This document shows positions 21,900-32,603 of a DNA stretch of 64,000 nucleotides, piece after piece. The translations under genes were made by a program, and so were the position numbers. Each line of letters starts with the position of its first letter. The first letter of the stretch is position 1. This DNA comes from Ahaetulla prasina (taxonomy: Eukaryota > Chordata > Lepidosauria > Squamata > Colubridae), in NCBI RefSeq assembly GCF_028640845.1, contig NC_080546.1, forward strand, positions 21,607,020-21,671,019, given 5' to 3'. The notes beneath the pieces were generated by a model. That model was not told where the DNA came from and ran no database searches. It was given only the letters and a program-made list of their open reading frames with translations.

Positions 21900-22659
21900 C
21901 CATAGAGATTTGGATGAGAACAAGAGCTTGGGTTCAACTCTGGCAAGACTTGAGTAGCTTTGAGTATTGGGGCCGTCTCGATCTAGCAATTTACCAGTAT
22001 TTTTCTGTATGGGGTTGCATTTTCCCAGACAGATTCTTGTACAATCTGGGAATCTTTCTGGACTCAAGATTCCTGCTCAAAGAGCAGGTGGCAGTAATGC
22101 TGAGGGAAGCCTTTGTACAGCTTTGAATTCTGCACCAATTGCGCCCATTATCTGGAGGCTCTATGGTCAGCTGCTCTTGCCCCAGTCTATTCCCATATGA
22201 ATTACTATAATGAACGCTACATGGCCATCGAAGAGTATTCGAAAATATTGGTGCAAAATACTGGCATGGGCAATTATATGCAGGCCTAGATCTGTAGATG
22301 TTACACTTCTGCTCTGTTACCAATTTTTATTTATTAAATTATTAAATTTATGGATCACCCATCTTACCACAGGGTTCAGTTCCAACTGTTGCTAATAACC
22401 TAAAAAGCTCTGCATGGCATAGGTCTGTATAATTTGAGTGACCACCTCTCCTAGTGACATTTATCTGTTCCATTAGGTCCAGTAGAAGAGGCTTGTTGCA
22501 GGTTCTGTCTGCTAGACAGTATCATCTGATGCTACCTAGAAGAGCGGCTTTTTGTGCTGCTACTGCTGCTGCTGCGTCTGACCTACAGAAAATGATTCCA
22601 GGGCCTGAAGACCTGGCCATGCCAATCAAAGAAAGTTTTAATATGAGGATATCTTATCT

Positions 22660-23478
22660 ATCTGCATGTGTGCCCACACAAAAAGAAAGAGAACGAGAAT
22701 AATAGTCATGGAGGGAGGGTTTTGTTTGGAAAGGGGCAAATCATGGCATTAGTGCATGTTTTCAGTACAGTTTCCAAACCCTTGCTATTTTCCATACTTT
22801 CCTTCAGTTTAGTTACTTTAAAAATTGTATGTTTGAGCATGGGAATGATTGAAGGGTGTCCTGGGCGCCTAAATGTGCATTCATTTCTAGGTGCACATAT
22901 ACAAACTTCTTAGCAGTTATTTATGTTTAATTCTACAATAAACTTTTTCTTAAGACTTTCCCAGTTTAGCATCTCTCGTAGTCTCTCACTGTTTTATGTA
23001 TTAAAATAAAAATAAAAAGTATAAATTACATGTATGTAATCTTCACAGAAAAGTTGATATTGTTAGAACAAACAAAATTTACTAGCATCAACCTTCACTT
23101 CTCAAACAGCTTGCATAATAAATTCACAGCCAACTTGTTGGCACATTTAGCAACCCATTCTGTGGTGGCCTAATTCAGAAGCAAATAGCAAGCAAATGTA
23201 CGTAGGTGTTTAGAGCAAATACAGAAACATTAATTTAAATTAATTAATTAAAGACCCTCTCTTTCCTTCTGACAATTAAGTGAAAATCTACAATTCATCC
23301 CATTTAGGAAGTCTCTACTGGCCCCCTTCAGCTGTCACAGTGTAAAATTCTTACCAGAAATCTGTTTGCAAAAAGAAACACTGTGAACTTGATGAAATTT
23401 TCTCTTTTCCCCTACATCTAGAATGATATATTTGAAAAACCTAGACAAGGATGCAAACCATACATTTAATAAAACACA
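22660..23478. other. Unique-looking sequence, nothing recognised
   Basis: No repeat ends or coding signal. Confidence 0.5.
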
Positions 23479-23487
23479 TGATTAGAT

Positions 23488-23957
23488 CAGGAATGAAATG
23501 CTACCGGTTCGCTCCGGTTCAGGCGAACTGGTAGTAAAAAAAAAGCTATGATCCAACGATCACCTGTGCTGCGTGGTTTAGCTTTGCTAGAAAGCAGCGA
23601 AGCTAAACTGCTTGCCACAGCTGATTCCCCCACTTCCCAAGCCTCCTCTTGGTGCATGCAGTGCGTGCGCGCAGGCGCAGTATGCGCCAAAAGGAGGCTT
23701 GGGAAGGTAATTAGAACAGCGAGGGAGGGATCAGCTGTGGCACGCAGTTTAGCTTTGCTAGAAAGCGGGAAATCCTGCTTTCTAGCAAAGCTAAGCTGCA
23801 TGGCACAGCTGATCGTCGGATCATAGTTTTTTAAAACTACCGGTTCAAACGAACTGGTATCTAACTACCGGTTTGGCCAAACCAGTAGCTTTTTAAACGC
23901 GCAGCGCGCATGCGCAGCCAGCAAACTGCTAGCAAACTGGTTCAGATTTCACCACTG
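23488..23957. mobile_element. hAT element with large internal inverted repeat
   Basis: 470 bp, starting CAGGAATGAAATGCTACCGG and ending AGATTTCACCACTG. The flanks gattagat (23480-23487) and atttagat (23958-23965) agree at 6 of 8. Inside, tttagctttgctagaaagc occurs at about 23577-23596 and again at 23748-23766, the second time directly followed by its own reverse complement gctttctagcaaagctaa. Cttcccaagcctcc (23635) also pairs with ggaggcttgggaag (23693). TACCGGTT family. Confidence 0.88.
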
Positions 23958-23965
23958 ATTTAGAT

Positions 23966-25127
23966 GTATAGTTTCTGAAAAGAAACATGCTTTCCTTAAC
24001 CCTGAATTGGAGTTCTTTTGCTGCAAAGTGTTTTTTTAAGTCTGAAAACAATTGCCAAAATTATAAACATTTTCCTTTAGCACATAAAGTATTTGGAACT
24101 TGGCCTTTTTGATTTAAGAATCTGATCGGCAATATTCATATGAAAATCTTTGCTGAACTTCTGATATCCCTAAGAAGAAAATCAGACGTTATAATCCCAA
24201 TGTCTAATATTCTTCTTATTTCTTAATATGAACAATAAAAATGGATTTCATTGCAGTAATTCCATTCAAATAAAGGACAAGATCTTTCTAAAAGACCTCT
24301 TTGCAACAGTGGGTCTCTGATATATGATAGAGCATGTAACCATCTATCTAATGCCTACCAGCTACTTTTGCTCATGAAAGGCTCTTAATATCTATTTAAA
24401 CAATTTAAAAATTACCAAAACAATATGTGAAAGGAGACAGATGTATAAATTTCAACAGCTGTTGTCTTTGGCTGAAGTTTCTTAGAGAAGACAAAAATGT
24501 ACTTTTCCTTTCCTTGGCTCATACCTCCCTTCCTTTGATGAACTCACCTTTAAGTAGTTGGTTTTAAAATTATCTTTAGAATCCAATATTGTGTCTCATG
24601 GATGAGGCAAGATCCTATCTCAACAAATATATATATAAAAAACAATAAATGAAGGCTACCTTTTCACTATTCCTTTCATCTTAGCATTTTCTGCACCCCT
24701 TTTTATAAAGGTTCAAGGTTTTGGAGACTGTACTCAGCATTTTTTTTATTAGTTCTAATTTGAGAGTAGCTGTGTTGCTGCTAACGTATGTGACAATCCT
24801 GAAAAATGCAGTTTCTTGTTGTATATTATTATATCTTAGGGTGTGTGGGCACAGTTGCTGTACAGATTCTCTTAAGGGTCAAGATCCAGCACCACTAAGA
24901 GCACTGGTGGATTTGCACTTATTCTTTGAGATTGTAAATATTGCAAGATCCAATCTGAGTCGGTCATTGGGACCAGAGATTTTGTCTTCAAGATGGGCTC
25001 TATCACGAGTCTGAAAGCTTGGAAGCCTCTTGTCTTGGTGACCAACCCAGATTGGATCCTGCAACATTATCCTGGGACACGTATATTCACCTTCATTCGT
25101 GATTGTCAACATTATAGGGTGAAAATA
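23966..25127. other. Sequence with no recognised element
   Basis: A + open frame at 24721-25014 and the text at 24890-25110 are unassigned. They show no known domain or element end. Confidence 0.4.
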
Positions 25128-25135
25128 AGTTGAAC

Positions 25136-25157
25136 TGCGCATGCGCAAGATGGCGGC
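25136..25157 (+). promoter_or_regulatory. NRF-1 and YY1-like motif at LINE 5' end
   Basis: TGCGCATGCGCA (25136-25147) matches the NRF-1 consensus perfectly and runs directly into CAAGATGGCGGC (25146-25157), a strong YY1 match. Their place at the very start of the element suggests an internal promoter of the LINE. Factor binding is inferred only from motif match. Confidence 0.6.
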
Positions 25158-26599
25158 TCGCTAGGCGAACGGAGCCGCCGACGGGATGATCGACGTGGGA
25201 TGGCATCGTCCAGGTGGCTAGCCGAGCCGCCTATACCCCCCGGCCCGCTTTGTCATCTTCTCGGCAGCCGTGGGAGAGGTCTGCAGGCCTTTTCGGTGTC
25301 ACGGCTGCCGAGAACGAGGCCAGATGAGGGTGAGTGGCGAACGGCGGCCATTTCCTGGGCGCATGGTGCGAGGTGAGGCCGCAGCCACGGATCATAGGCT
25401 TGTCGGCCCATCATGGCCTGTTGACCGCGATTGCTGAGCACTGGACTACCCTGGGTACGTTTACCTCCCCCCCCAGCCTGGTTCTCTCGGGACGAAGGGG
25501 GTTGAGAGTGATCACCGGCTTTTCCACCGCCTTCCCTGCACGGGGGTGCTCTGAGGACGTTTTACCCCACTTCTGCCGTATTTGGGACCTACGGCCTATT
25601 ACATCTTACCGGCCTTCCTCAGAGGTGCCTGGCCCGGTTTCTGGGAAAGGCCCTGGATCTGAGGAGTGGCCAGGCTTTCTGGATTAATTTGAATGTGGGG
25701 CTTGCCTGGAGGATCTTCACCTTTTGACCATCTTAGTGGAGGGAATTGGCGTGGTGGTTATTGGAGGTGTCCCGGCCTTTGTGGGCCTGCCTCTTCCATT
25801 ATTATTTATTTATGTGCACTATCATCGGCACTTATATGGCCTTTTGGGATCTTTGGCCAGGACAGTTCTTTGGAACTATGGTGGAAGAGACTTGGAGACC
25901 GATTTGAGATCTGCCGGAGGACGTACCCAAGAACAGCTGTAGACATTGCCGAGGGTGGTAGAAGACCCACCCACCTCGTTTCCCCATGGATTTTAGGACT
26001 GGGCTATTTTTTCCATCTTTCCATCTTTAGCCTATCTGTCACCATGTATCAGCCACCATCGGACGATGGGTATCCATGTGAAGAACTATGGACTAATACC
26101 CTGCCATCCTGGACAATTATCATCTCCCGGCGACTGCTATCCCCTAGCAAAGTGTTATTTTTACGATTCGTTTACGCTATTCGGTACAGGAACTCTTGCG
26201 CCTGCGAGGTGCCCCCGCCTCGCAGGAATGGCCCGTTTTATTACCAAGGGCCGGCCTCAATGACGGGTCTTGGGACCCACAGAGGTGGCATGCGAAGAGG
26301 AAGAGCCTTTGGGGTTTTTTAGATAGGGCATTTTTAAGGGGTGGGAGGGGTAGGGCGGGTGTTGGGGGAAACCCGCCGGGTGGGGTATCAGTTCCTGCGC
26401 ATGCTCGTGGCGGTGAGTTAATAGGTCCGAGGGTTACGGGGGGAGTTCAGGTTCCACTGGTGGAGGGTGGTGCTATTTGCACGGTATGGGGAGGGGCAGA
26501 TTTGGCGGAAGTGGGGGCTCGGATCGTGTTAAGGGGGTGCGCGCTCGATGCTTGCAGGTGATCGCGCGCCCCGAGCCCCCAGACTTTTCCTGTTCCCCG

Positions 26600-29432
26600 G
26601 ATGGTCAAGACCCTCAGAGCCTGGGCCTTCGGCTGATGTTGTGTAATGCACGGTCCGTGGCCAATAAGGCCCCCCTAATTCACGATCTTATTCAGGGGGG
26701 TGCCGCGGACTTTATAGGCATTACAGAGACCTGGTTGGGCGCAGAAGGGGGCGTGCCCCTGGTACAGATGTGCCCGCCAGGTTTCCGTGCATTCCATCAG
26801 CCGAGAGCCCAGGGTAGGGGTGGGGGGGGTGGCGGTTGTGATTAGAGAGAGTCGAGCCGAGGGAGACCACTGTACCTCAGATTGCCGGGTGTGAATCCCT
26901 CTTTGTGAAGTGGGGCCATAGATGTCAGATGGGCTTGCTGGTCACGTACCTGGCTCCTTGCTGCGTGACAGCTGCCCTGCCCGAGCTCCTGGAGGTGCTT
27001 GCTGGGATGGCAGTGGAGACCCCCAGACTTTTAGTCATGGGGGACTTTAACTTGCCATCTTCCGGCTCGTCATCGACAGCAGCTCGGGAGTTCACGGCTT
27101 CAATGACGGCCTTGGACCTGACTCAAGTAGTTGATGGCCCTACCCATATTGGGGGTGGTACACTCGATTTGATTTTTGTCTCTGGTCAGTGGTTGAGAGA
27201 TCTGGACTTAAAGGAAATAGTCATTGAACCTTTGTCATGGTCAGATCACTCTCTCCTTCGCCTGGACTTTCTGACCGCCATCCAACACCGCAGGGAGCCG
27301 ATGCGTTGGTTCCTTCCCAGGCGCCTGATGGACCCGGAGAGGTTCCGGACGGAGCTTGGGCCATTTCCTGAGGGTCTGGCTCACGGCACGTCTGAGGAAA
27401 TTGTTGCGGCCTGGGAACGGGCCGCGGCGGGGGCCTTAGATCGTGTCGTGCCTCTGCGGCCTCTGACCCGGCGCAGGTCCCAACCGGCTCCTTGGTTCTC
27501 CGAGGAGCTGAGGGGGATGAAGCGCCAGAGAAGACGCCTAGAGAGCTCCTGGAGGTCTAGCCGTTCAGAGGCTGATCGGACACTAGTGAAGTCCTATACT
27601 AGGACTTACCTAGTGGCATTGAGGGAAGCGAGGCGTTGCTACGCCTCCTCCCTCATTGCGTCGGCAGATAACCGCCCAGCCGCCCTGTTTCGGGTGACTC
27701 GTTCCCTCCTTCACCAGGGGGAGCGGGATGACCCGCTGCAGGGACGTGCTGAGGAGTTTAACGGTTATCTATAACCGTTCAGCTAAAATCGTTCAGCTTC
27801 GGGACGGGTTGGACCAAAATTGCGGTGACTCAGGTGAGACGCCCGAGGGTGGTCTTGGTGACATTGTTTGGGATGAGTTTGACCCTGTGGCTCCCGAGGA
27901 CATGGACAGGTTGTTGGGTAGGTTGAATGCCACCACGTGTTTACTGGACCCGTGCCCCTCCTGGCTGGTGATGGCCACTCAGGAGGTGACATGAGGCTGG
28001 CTCCAGGCGATTACGACCGCTTCTTTGGTGGAGGGTGTCTTTCCGGCCGCCTTGAAAGAGGCGGTGGTGAGGCCCCTCCTTAAGAAGCCTTCCCTGGACC
28101 CGGCTGTTTTAGGTAATTATCGTCCGGTCTCCAACCCGCCGGCGAAGGTTGTAGAGAGTATGGTGGCATATCAGTTTCCCTTACACCTGGATGAAACTGT
28201 CTATCTAGACCCGTTCCAGTCCGGTTTCCGGCCCGGTTACAGCACGGAGACGGCTTTGGTCGCGTTGGTGGATGATCTCTGGAGGGCCAGGGATAGGGGT
28301 TGTTCCTCTGCCCTGGTCCTATTAGACATCTCAGCGGCTTTCGATACCATCGACCATGGTATCCTGCTGCGCCAGTTGGGGGGATTGGGAGTGGGTGGCT
28401 CCGTTTATCGGTGGTTCTCCTCCTATCTCTCCGACCGGTCGCAGTCGGTGTTGACAGGGGCAGAGGTCGGCCCCGAGGCGCCTCACTTGTGGGTGCCGCA
28501 GGGTCGATCCTCTCGCCTTCTGTTTAACATCTACATGAAGCCGCTGGGTGAGATCATCAGTGGTTTCGTGTGAGGTACCAGCTGTATGCGGATGACACCC
28601 AGCTGTACTTTTCACACCGGACCACCCCAACGGTTATCAAGTGCTGTCCCGGTGTCTGGAGGCCGTACGGGTCTGGATGGGGAGAAACAGGCTCAAGCTC
28701 AATCCCTCCAAGACAGAGTGGCTGTGGATGCCGGCATCCCGGTACAGTCAGCTAAATCCGCGGCTGACCATCGGTGGCGAGTCATTGGCCCCGATGGAGA
28801 GGGTGCGCAACTTAGGCGTCCTCCTGGATGAACGGCTGTCTCTAGAAGATCATTTGATGGCCGTCTCCAGGAGAGCGTTCTACCAGGTTTGCCTGGTGCA
28901 CCAGTTGCGCCCCTTTCTGGACCGGGATGCCCTATGCACGGTCACTCACACACTCGTGACGTCTCGCCTGGATTACTGCAATGCTCTCTACATGGGGCTC
29001 CCCTTGAAGGGCATCCGGAGGCTACAGTTAGTCCAGAATGCGGCTGCGCGGGTGATAGATGGAGCCCCCCATGGCTCCCGCATAACACCCATCCTGCGCA
29101 GACTGCACTGGCTACCTGTGGCCTTCCAGGTGCGCTTCAAGGTTTTGGTGACCACCTTTAAAGCGCTCCATGGCATAGGGCCGGGTTATTTACGGGACCG
29201 CCTACTGCTACCGAATACCTCTCACCGACCCGTGCGCTCTCATAGAGAGGGACTCCTCAGGGTGCCGTCAGCGAGGCAATGTCGTCTGGCGACGCCCAGG
29301 GAAAGGGCCTTCTCTGTGGGGGCTCCCACCCTCTGGAACGAACTACCCCCCGGACTTCGTCAGCTTCCGGACCTTCGGACCTTCCGCCGCGAGCTTAAAA
29401 CATACTTATTTAATTGCGCAGGACTGTGTTAG
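26600..29432 (+). pseudogene. LINE endonuclease-reverse transcriptase ORF, broken
   Basis: Encodes the replication protein of the LINE. The APE-like endonuclease starts [15 protein letters not shown] (about 26635), with FIGITETWL, then LVMGDFNLPSS (about 27030) and SWSDHSLLRLD (about 27240). The reverse transcriptase has VRPLLKKPSLDP..NYRPVSN (about 28070-28130), ALVLLDISAAFDTIDHGILL (about 28310-28370) and the catalytic YADDTQLY (about 28580). The C-terminus runs through RLDYCNALYMGLPLKGI to LWNELPPGLRQLPDL and ends at 29432. Frames change near the G-run at 26818-26832, near 27770, at about 28570 and at about 28640. TGA stops interrupt at 27992-27994 and 28571-28573. The copy is therefore not functional. 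Confidence 0.88.
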
Positions 29433-29552
29433 ATTTTAAATTTATGGGTTTTAAATTGGGTTTTATTCCTATATTTTTAATTATTGGGCTTTTAGAATAA
29501 GTTTTTTTAATTGTTTTTATATTGTATTTATGTGTTTTTTAAGTGCCTGTAA

Positions 29553-29584
29553 ACCGCCCTGAGTCCTTCGGGAGATAGGGCGGT
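29553..29584 (+). other. LINE 3' hairpin (likely polymerase recognition site)
   Basis: A perfect 8-bp stem ACCGCCCT / AGGGCGGT encloses gagtccttcgggagat. The same hairpin ends the LINE copies at 7051 and 42563, and a near copy (CCGCCCT..AGGGCGG) ends the SINE at 47050-47222. Shared 3' hairpins of this kind are how LINE enzymes pick up SINE RNAs. Recognition here is inferred. Confidence 0.65.
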
Positions 29585-29804
29585 ATATAAATATGATCAA
29601 ATAAATAAAAATAAATAAAAATATATCAGGATGATAGGTTCCTTCTGATATTTTTCCTGAGTTCTAGAAGTGGTTTGCTATGTGAAATTTTTAATTGTAA
29701 GGAAGGAGTGTTCCTTGAAAGCCATCAAACATCATCACAATTTAGTTTCTTTCTTTCTCTCTAACATTCCTATTCTTGCAGGTGAGTCTCAACTAGCTTT
29801 AAAG

Positions 29805-30009
29805 CAGGAGTGAGATTCAGATGGTTCAGACTGGTTCAGGCAAACTGGTAGTTACGGCCAGCGGCTGGGCCCATCCCCTGCCCTGGCGCTATCCCATCTT
29901 ATACAATTGCTGTGTTTTTGATGCAGCACGCATGTGTGCAAGGCATGCGCGTGCTCACGTTTTTGATTCTGGGCAAACTAGTTGTTAAATTATGTGAAGG
30001 CCACCTCTG
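29805..30009. mobile_element. hAT element, TACCGGTT family
   Basis: 205 bp, starting CAGGAGTGAGATTCAG and ending GAAGGCCACCTCTG, with a perfect ctttaaag duplication at 29797-29804 and 30010-30017. It shares caaactggtagttacggccagc, gcagcacgcatgtg and tttttgattctgggcaaac with 20085-20302. Confidence 0.9.
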
Positions 30010-30017
30010 CTTTAAAG

Positions 30018-30950
30018 GGAATTGTGGGTTAAACCTACTATGATAGCAATTTTGCATTCTCTTATTTAATGTTTTGTCAGTGTGTTTGCAAATTGTGTCT
30101 GAAATATGTATTGGAATACAAATTCCCAATGGCATAACATATTTGATGAAATAGAATTTTTTTGTCTTAGAGATTTAATACTTCTGGGAACAAAGACATT
30201 GAATTAGATGTATCACAGAATTGCAACTTCAATGAAAAACTTTAAAGGGAAGTGCCCTAGGAAGTAAAATATGTTTCTTGTCAGGTAGCCATCTGCATGT
30301 TCAACACAATTTTTGATTTATATAACATGTTGCCCTTGTACTTCAATCTTAAAGTATAGTGGTATTCCTTTCTTGCTCTTATTCTAATTTTTTTTTTAAA
30401 AAGTTCAACACACCAATCTATTTGAAAGTTAGTTTCTATAAGTGCATATTTTTAAAAAGTATGCAAAATTGTTTCATTGGGCATTCTTAAGAGATGTTCT
30501 TTGATCCCAGTGTCTTCCGACTGATGTTTTGCAGTACAGATAAGAAATAGAAAGGCAAAGATGAAAATATTTATGAAATACTTTAGGTCTGGGGAGACTG
30601 TCAGTTCCTTAGGAATGTGTCTGTGGAACTGGAGTTGGCAAGACATCACTGCTCTTTTAGTTGCATTAAGACTCAGAATTTTGCTTCCATGTTACTGAGG
30701 AATATATTAGGTGATAACATTAAACACTGTACATGTTGTCCTTCCCTATATCTGGTTTTAATTTCTTTCATTCCTTAAAGACTGGATTTTTTTTTAAATG
30801 AACAAACAACAACTGCTCATGAGAAGAGAGAGAGAGAGATTAGGATTGGAGAACTGATTCAGGCTTTGGAATGTTTTTTTTCTAATTCAGCTCCCCTTTG
30901 TCAGCATTTCTTACTTAAATAGTATTAGTAGTCATTGTTGTCCCGTACCC
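30018..30950. other. AT-rich sequence, nothing recognised
   Basis: Contains a short (GA)n run at about 30824-30839. No other feature was seen. Confidence 0.5.
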
Positions 30951-30960
30951 ATCAACTAAA

Positions 30961-30962
30961 AG

Positions 30963-30994
<32 letters not shown>
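30961..30994. repeat. (AAC)n microsatellite
   Basis: About eleven CAA/AAC units. Confidence 0.92.
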
Positions 30995-31085
30995 AGCCAG
31001 ATAAACTATAACTTTGGGTTCAGACTAACATGTTTTTGCAATGATACACATAATAAGCCATTAGTTTCTAATCATAGGTGATGTA

Positions 31086-31128
31086 AGTTAAGTTTACTTT
31101 ATTGTCATTGCACCTCATACAACAAAAT
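31086..31128 (-). mobile_element. LINE 3' terminus fragment
   Basis: ctttattgtcattgcacctcatacaacaaaatt is the reverse complement of a LINE tail of the 'tgtacaatgacaataaag' type seen at 20325-20346. Only the last tens of bases are present. Confidence 0.45.
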
Positions 31129-31205
31129 TAAATGTGGCATTTAAAATTTGAAATCGCCTCTGAAAGAACATTGCCATTATGTCTCCCACAGTTTTATGCT
31201 TACAG

Positions 31206-31302
31206 CAGAGGTCTTCAAACTTGGCAGCTTTAAGACTTGTGGACTTCAATTCTGGGAGTTGAAGTTTACAAGTCTTAAAGCTGCCAAGTTTGAAGAGCTC
31301 TG
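31206..31302. mobile_element. Hairpin hAT MITE with perfect 8-bp duplication
   Basis: 97 bp, palindromic, starting CAGAGGTCTTCAAACTTGG and ending CCAAGTTTGAAGAGCTCTG. The flank gcttacag is exact at 31198-31205 and 31303-31310. Family of 5508-5642. Confidence 0.92.
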
Positions 31303-31524
31303 GCTTACAGGAACCTTGGAGATAAAATTAATTTGGAAATACATATCAGTGCTGAATTGTTAACATGACTTAACCATTCTTTAAGAATTTCATCATCACT
31401 TCCAGAGAAGTTTTTGAGTTACTAAGAAGATAAAGGTGGAATTAATGCTTTAATTGCTACTTAGAAATATGACACAGTATACCTGATTTATCAGTAGAAG
31501 ATCTGTTATATTAAATATAACAGG

Positions 31525-31697
31525 AACTGGATATGTCTAGTTTAATGAAAAGAAGGACTAGGGGATACAAGATAGCAGTGTACCAATATCTCAGGAGTTG
31601 CCACAAAGAAGAGGGAGTCAAAGCACCTGAGAGCAGGATAAGAAACAATAGGTGGAAACTAATCAAGGAGAAAGCAACTTAGAACTAAGGAGAAATT
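31525..31697 (+). mobile_element. CR1-type LINE 3' end, upstream half
   Basis: tggatatgtctagtttaatg..ggggatacaagatagc..tatctcaggagttgcc..gcacctgagagcaggat..aacaataggtggaaactaatcaaggag..aactaaggagaaatt. The same text is seen at 59955 onward. It stops at 31697, where the DIRS element begins, and resumes at 37666. The protein text is the C-terminal 'RG..KLIK..S..LE' region of CR1 polymerases. Confidence 0.85.
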
Positions 31698-31814
31698 CTC
31701 CGTTATGGTGGAGACAGCAGTCAGAGTGGGTGGAGCTCCTCTGTTCAGATTGGATAACTGAGTCTGTTGAAGCTGAAAGTCCCGCCCCTTGCTGCTGGGA
31801 ACCCCAGATTTTGA
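31698..31814 (+). repeat. DIRS left inverted terminal repeat
   Basis: Starts CTCCGTTATGGTGGAGACAG and ends CCCCAGATTTTGA. From 31708 it is the reverse complement of the right repeat with few differences. The first 10 bases occur only here and, as complement, in the internal complementary region. Confidence 0.93.
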
Positions 31815-31850
31815 CTCAGTTGTTCAGCCTGGACGGTTGCGTTGTGGATT

Positions 31851-31920
31851 TCTCCCTGCCTGACTTGCAGGATACATACTTGTGATCTCCCTGCCTGACT
31901 TGCAGGATACATACTTGTGA
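31851..31920 (+). repeat. 35-bp perfect tandem duplication in DIRS leader
   Basis: Two identical 35-bp units starting tctccctgcctgacttgcag and ending atacttgtga, in tandem just inside the left repeat. The units are identical, so the duplication is recent or is maintained in the family. Confidence 0.93.
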
Positions 31921-32350
31921 GTAACATTTTTCTTATTTTTTCTCCGCTGGCTGCAGAAGTGATTATTACTTCTGCTTCAATCCTGTTGAGCTGCAGGCGT
32001 TCCAGGATATTTTTGGTGGGGTTTTTAGCGCCCCCGAAGCCAGCAGGGATTGGATGAGTGGAGTTATTCACTCCCAGTATCGTTGGGGCAGCTTCTAGCA
32101 CTGCCGAGGGCTTGCTGGGCGGTATAGAAATTGTTTGGATTAGTTTGCCGCCCGGCTTTAATTATGATCGCTGAGGAGTTTGGTTTCCGCTCCCACAGGG
32201 TAGCCTGCAATTTACCCAGCCCTCCGTCTCCTATTTCGCGCGATCTGATTTTTCCCGCCCAAAACAGTTTAAATGGATCGCTTATTGCAGCTGCGGAAGG
32301 AGACGCTTAGAGCTTAGTGCTCACTCCGCCCCTCCCCTATCCAAACTCCG

Positions 32351-32534
32351 GCGGCCATTTTGAGCACATTTGGAGTGAGTCTTCAGAAGATTAGTCCTGA
32401 AGTTTACATTAGGCGGAGTTAGGGGCTAATTTGGGCGTGGAGCTTTGTGCTCTCATTATTTCAGCTGCAGTTCTCCTCCAGTTCGGACTTTAATAGTCAG
32501 TTTCTCCCTCTCTTTATTGGCGGCCGCCATTTTG
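32351..32534 (+). promoter_or_regulatory. Two YY1-like motifs in DIRS leader
   Basis: GCGGCCATTTTG (32351-32362) and GCCGCCATTTTG (32523-32534) match the YY1 core in reverse (CAAAATGGCGGC). They lie 70-250 bp upstream of the gag start. A promoter role is inferred. Confidence 0.4.
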
Positions 32535-32603
32535 AATTTTTTTTTTTAAAAAAGAGAAGTGATTCTTTGGCCTTATTGAGGTCTAGAAACTTAATATTTC
32601 ATC

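Larger units (their letters stand above)
20480..22650 (+). mobile_element. Old degraded L2/CR1-type LINE
   Basis: Heavily mutated polymerase text is still visible in order on the + strand. It runs: tgctggagccaaccattctgggtagtctttca; LAFVDISLAFDTINHSLLL at about 21425-21485 (compare 'LLDISAAFDTIDHGILL' in the LINE at 25128); RFQSVL near 21550; LGIFLDSRFLLKEQVAVML at about 22045-22100; and SSRRGLLQVLSARQYHLM at 22480-22540. Two hAT elements (21030, 21766) and an AT-rich tail-like insertion (about 22322-22385) break it. It is the same LINE group as 25128-29630, but much older. Confidence 0.7.
25128..29630 (+). mobile_element. Nearly full-length L2/CR1-type LINE, inactive
   Basis: About 4.5 kb of non-LTR retrotransposon. 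A CpG-rich 5' region of about 1.4 kb starts with an NRF-1/YY1-like motif. It is followed by an endonuclease domain, then reverse transcriptase, then a 3' UTR with the hairpin ACCGCCCT..AGGGCGGT (29553-29584) and an (AAATA)n tail. The 3' end is shared with the truncated copies at 7051-7725 and 42563-43314. The 5' region has open frames (25334-25687, 25693-26322) without recognisable domains. No target duplication could be defined. The clade (L2 or another CR1-group lineage) is uncertain. Confidence 0.88.

Noticed and set aside
25693..26322. Plus frame of 209 codons upstream of the LINE polymerase as ORF1
   Set aside because: No coiled-coil, RNA-binding or esterase motif is visible and the composition is odd. 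It is left as the LINE 5' region.
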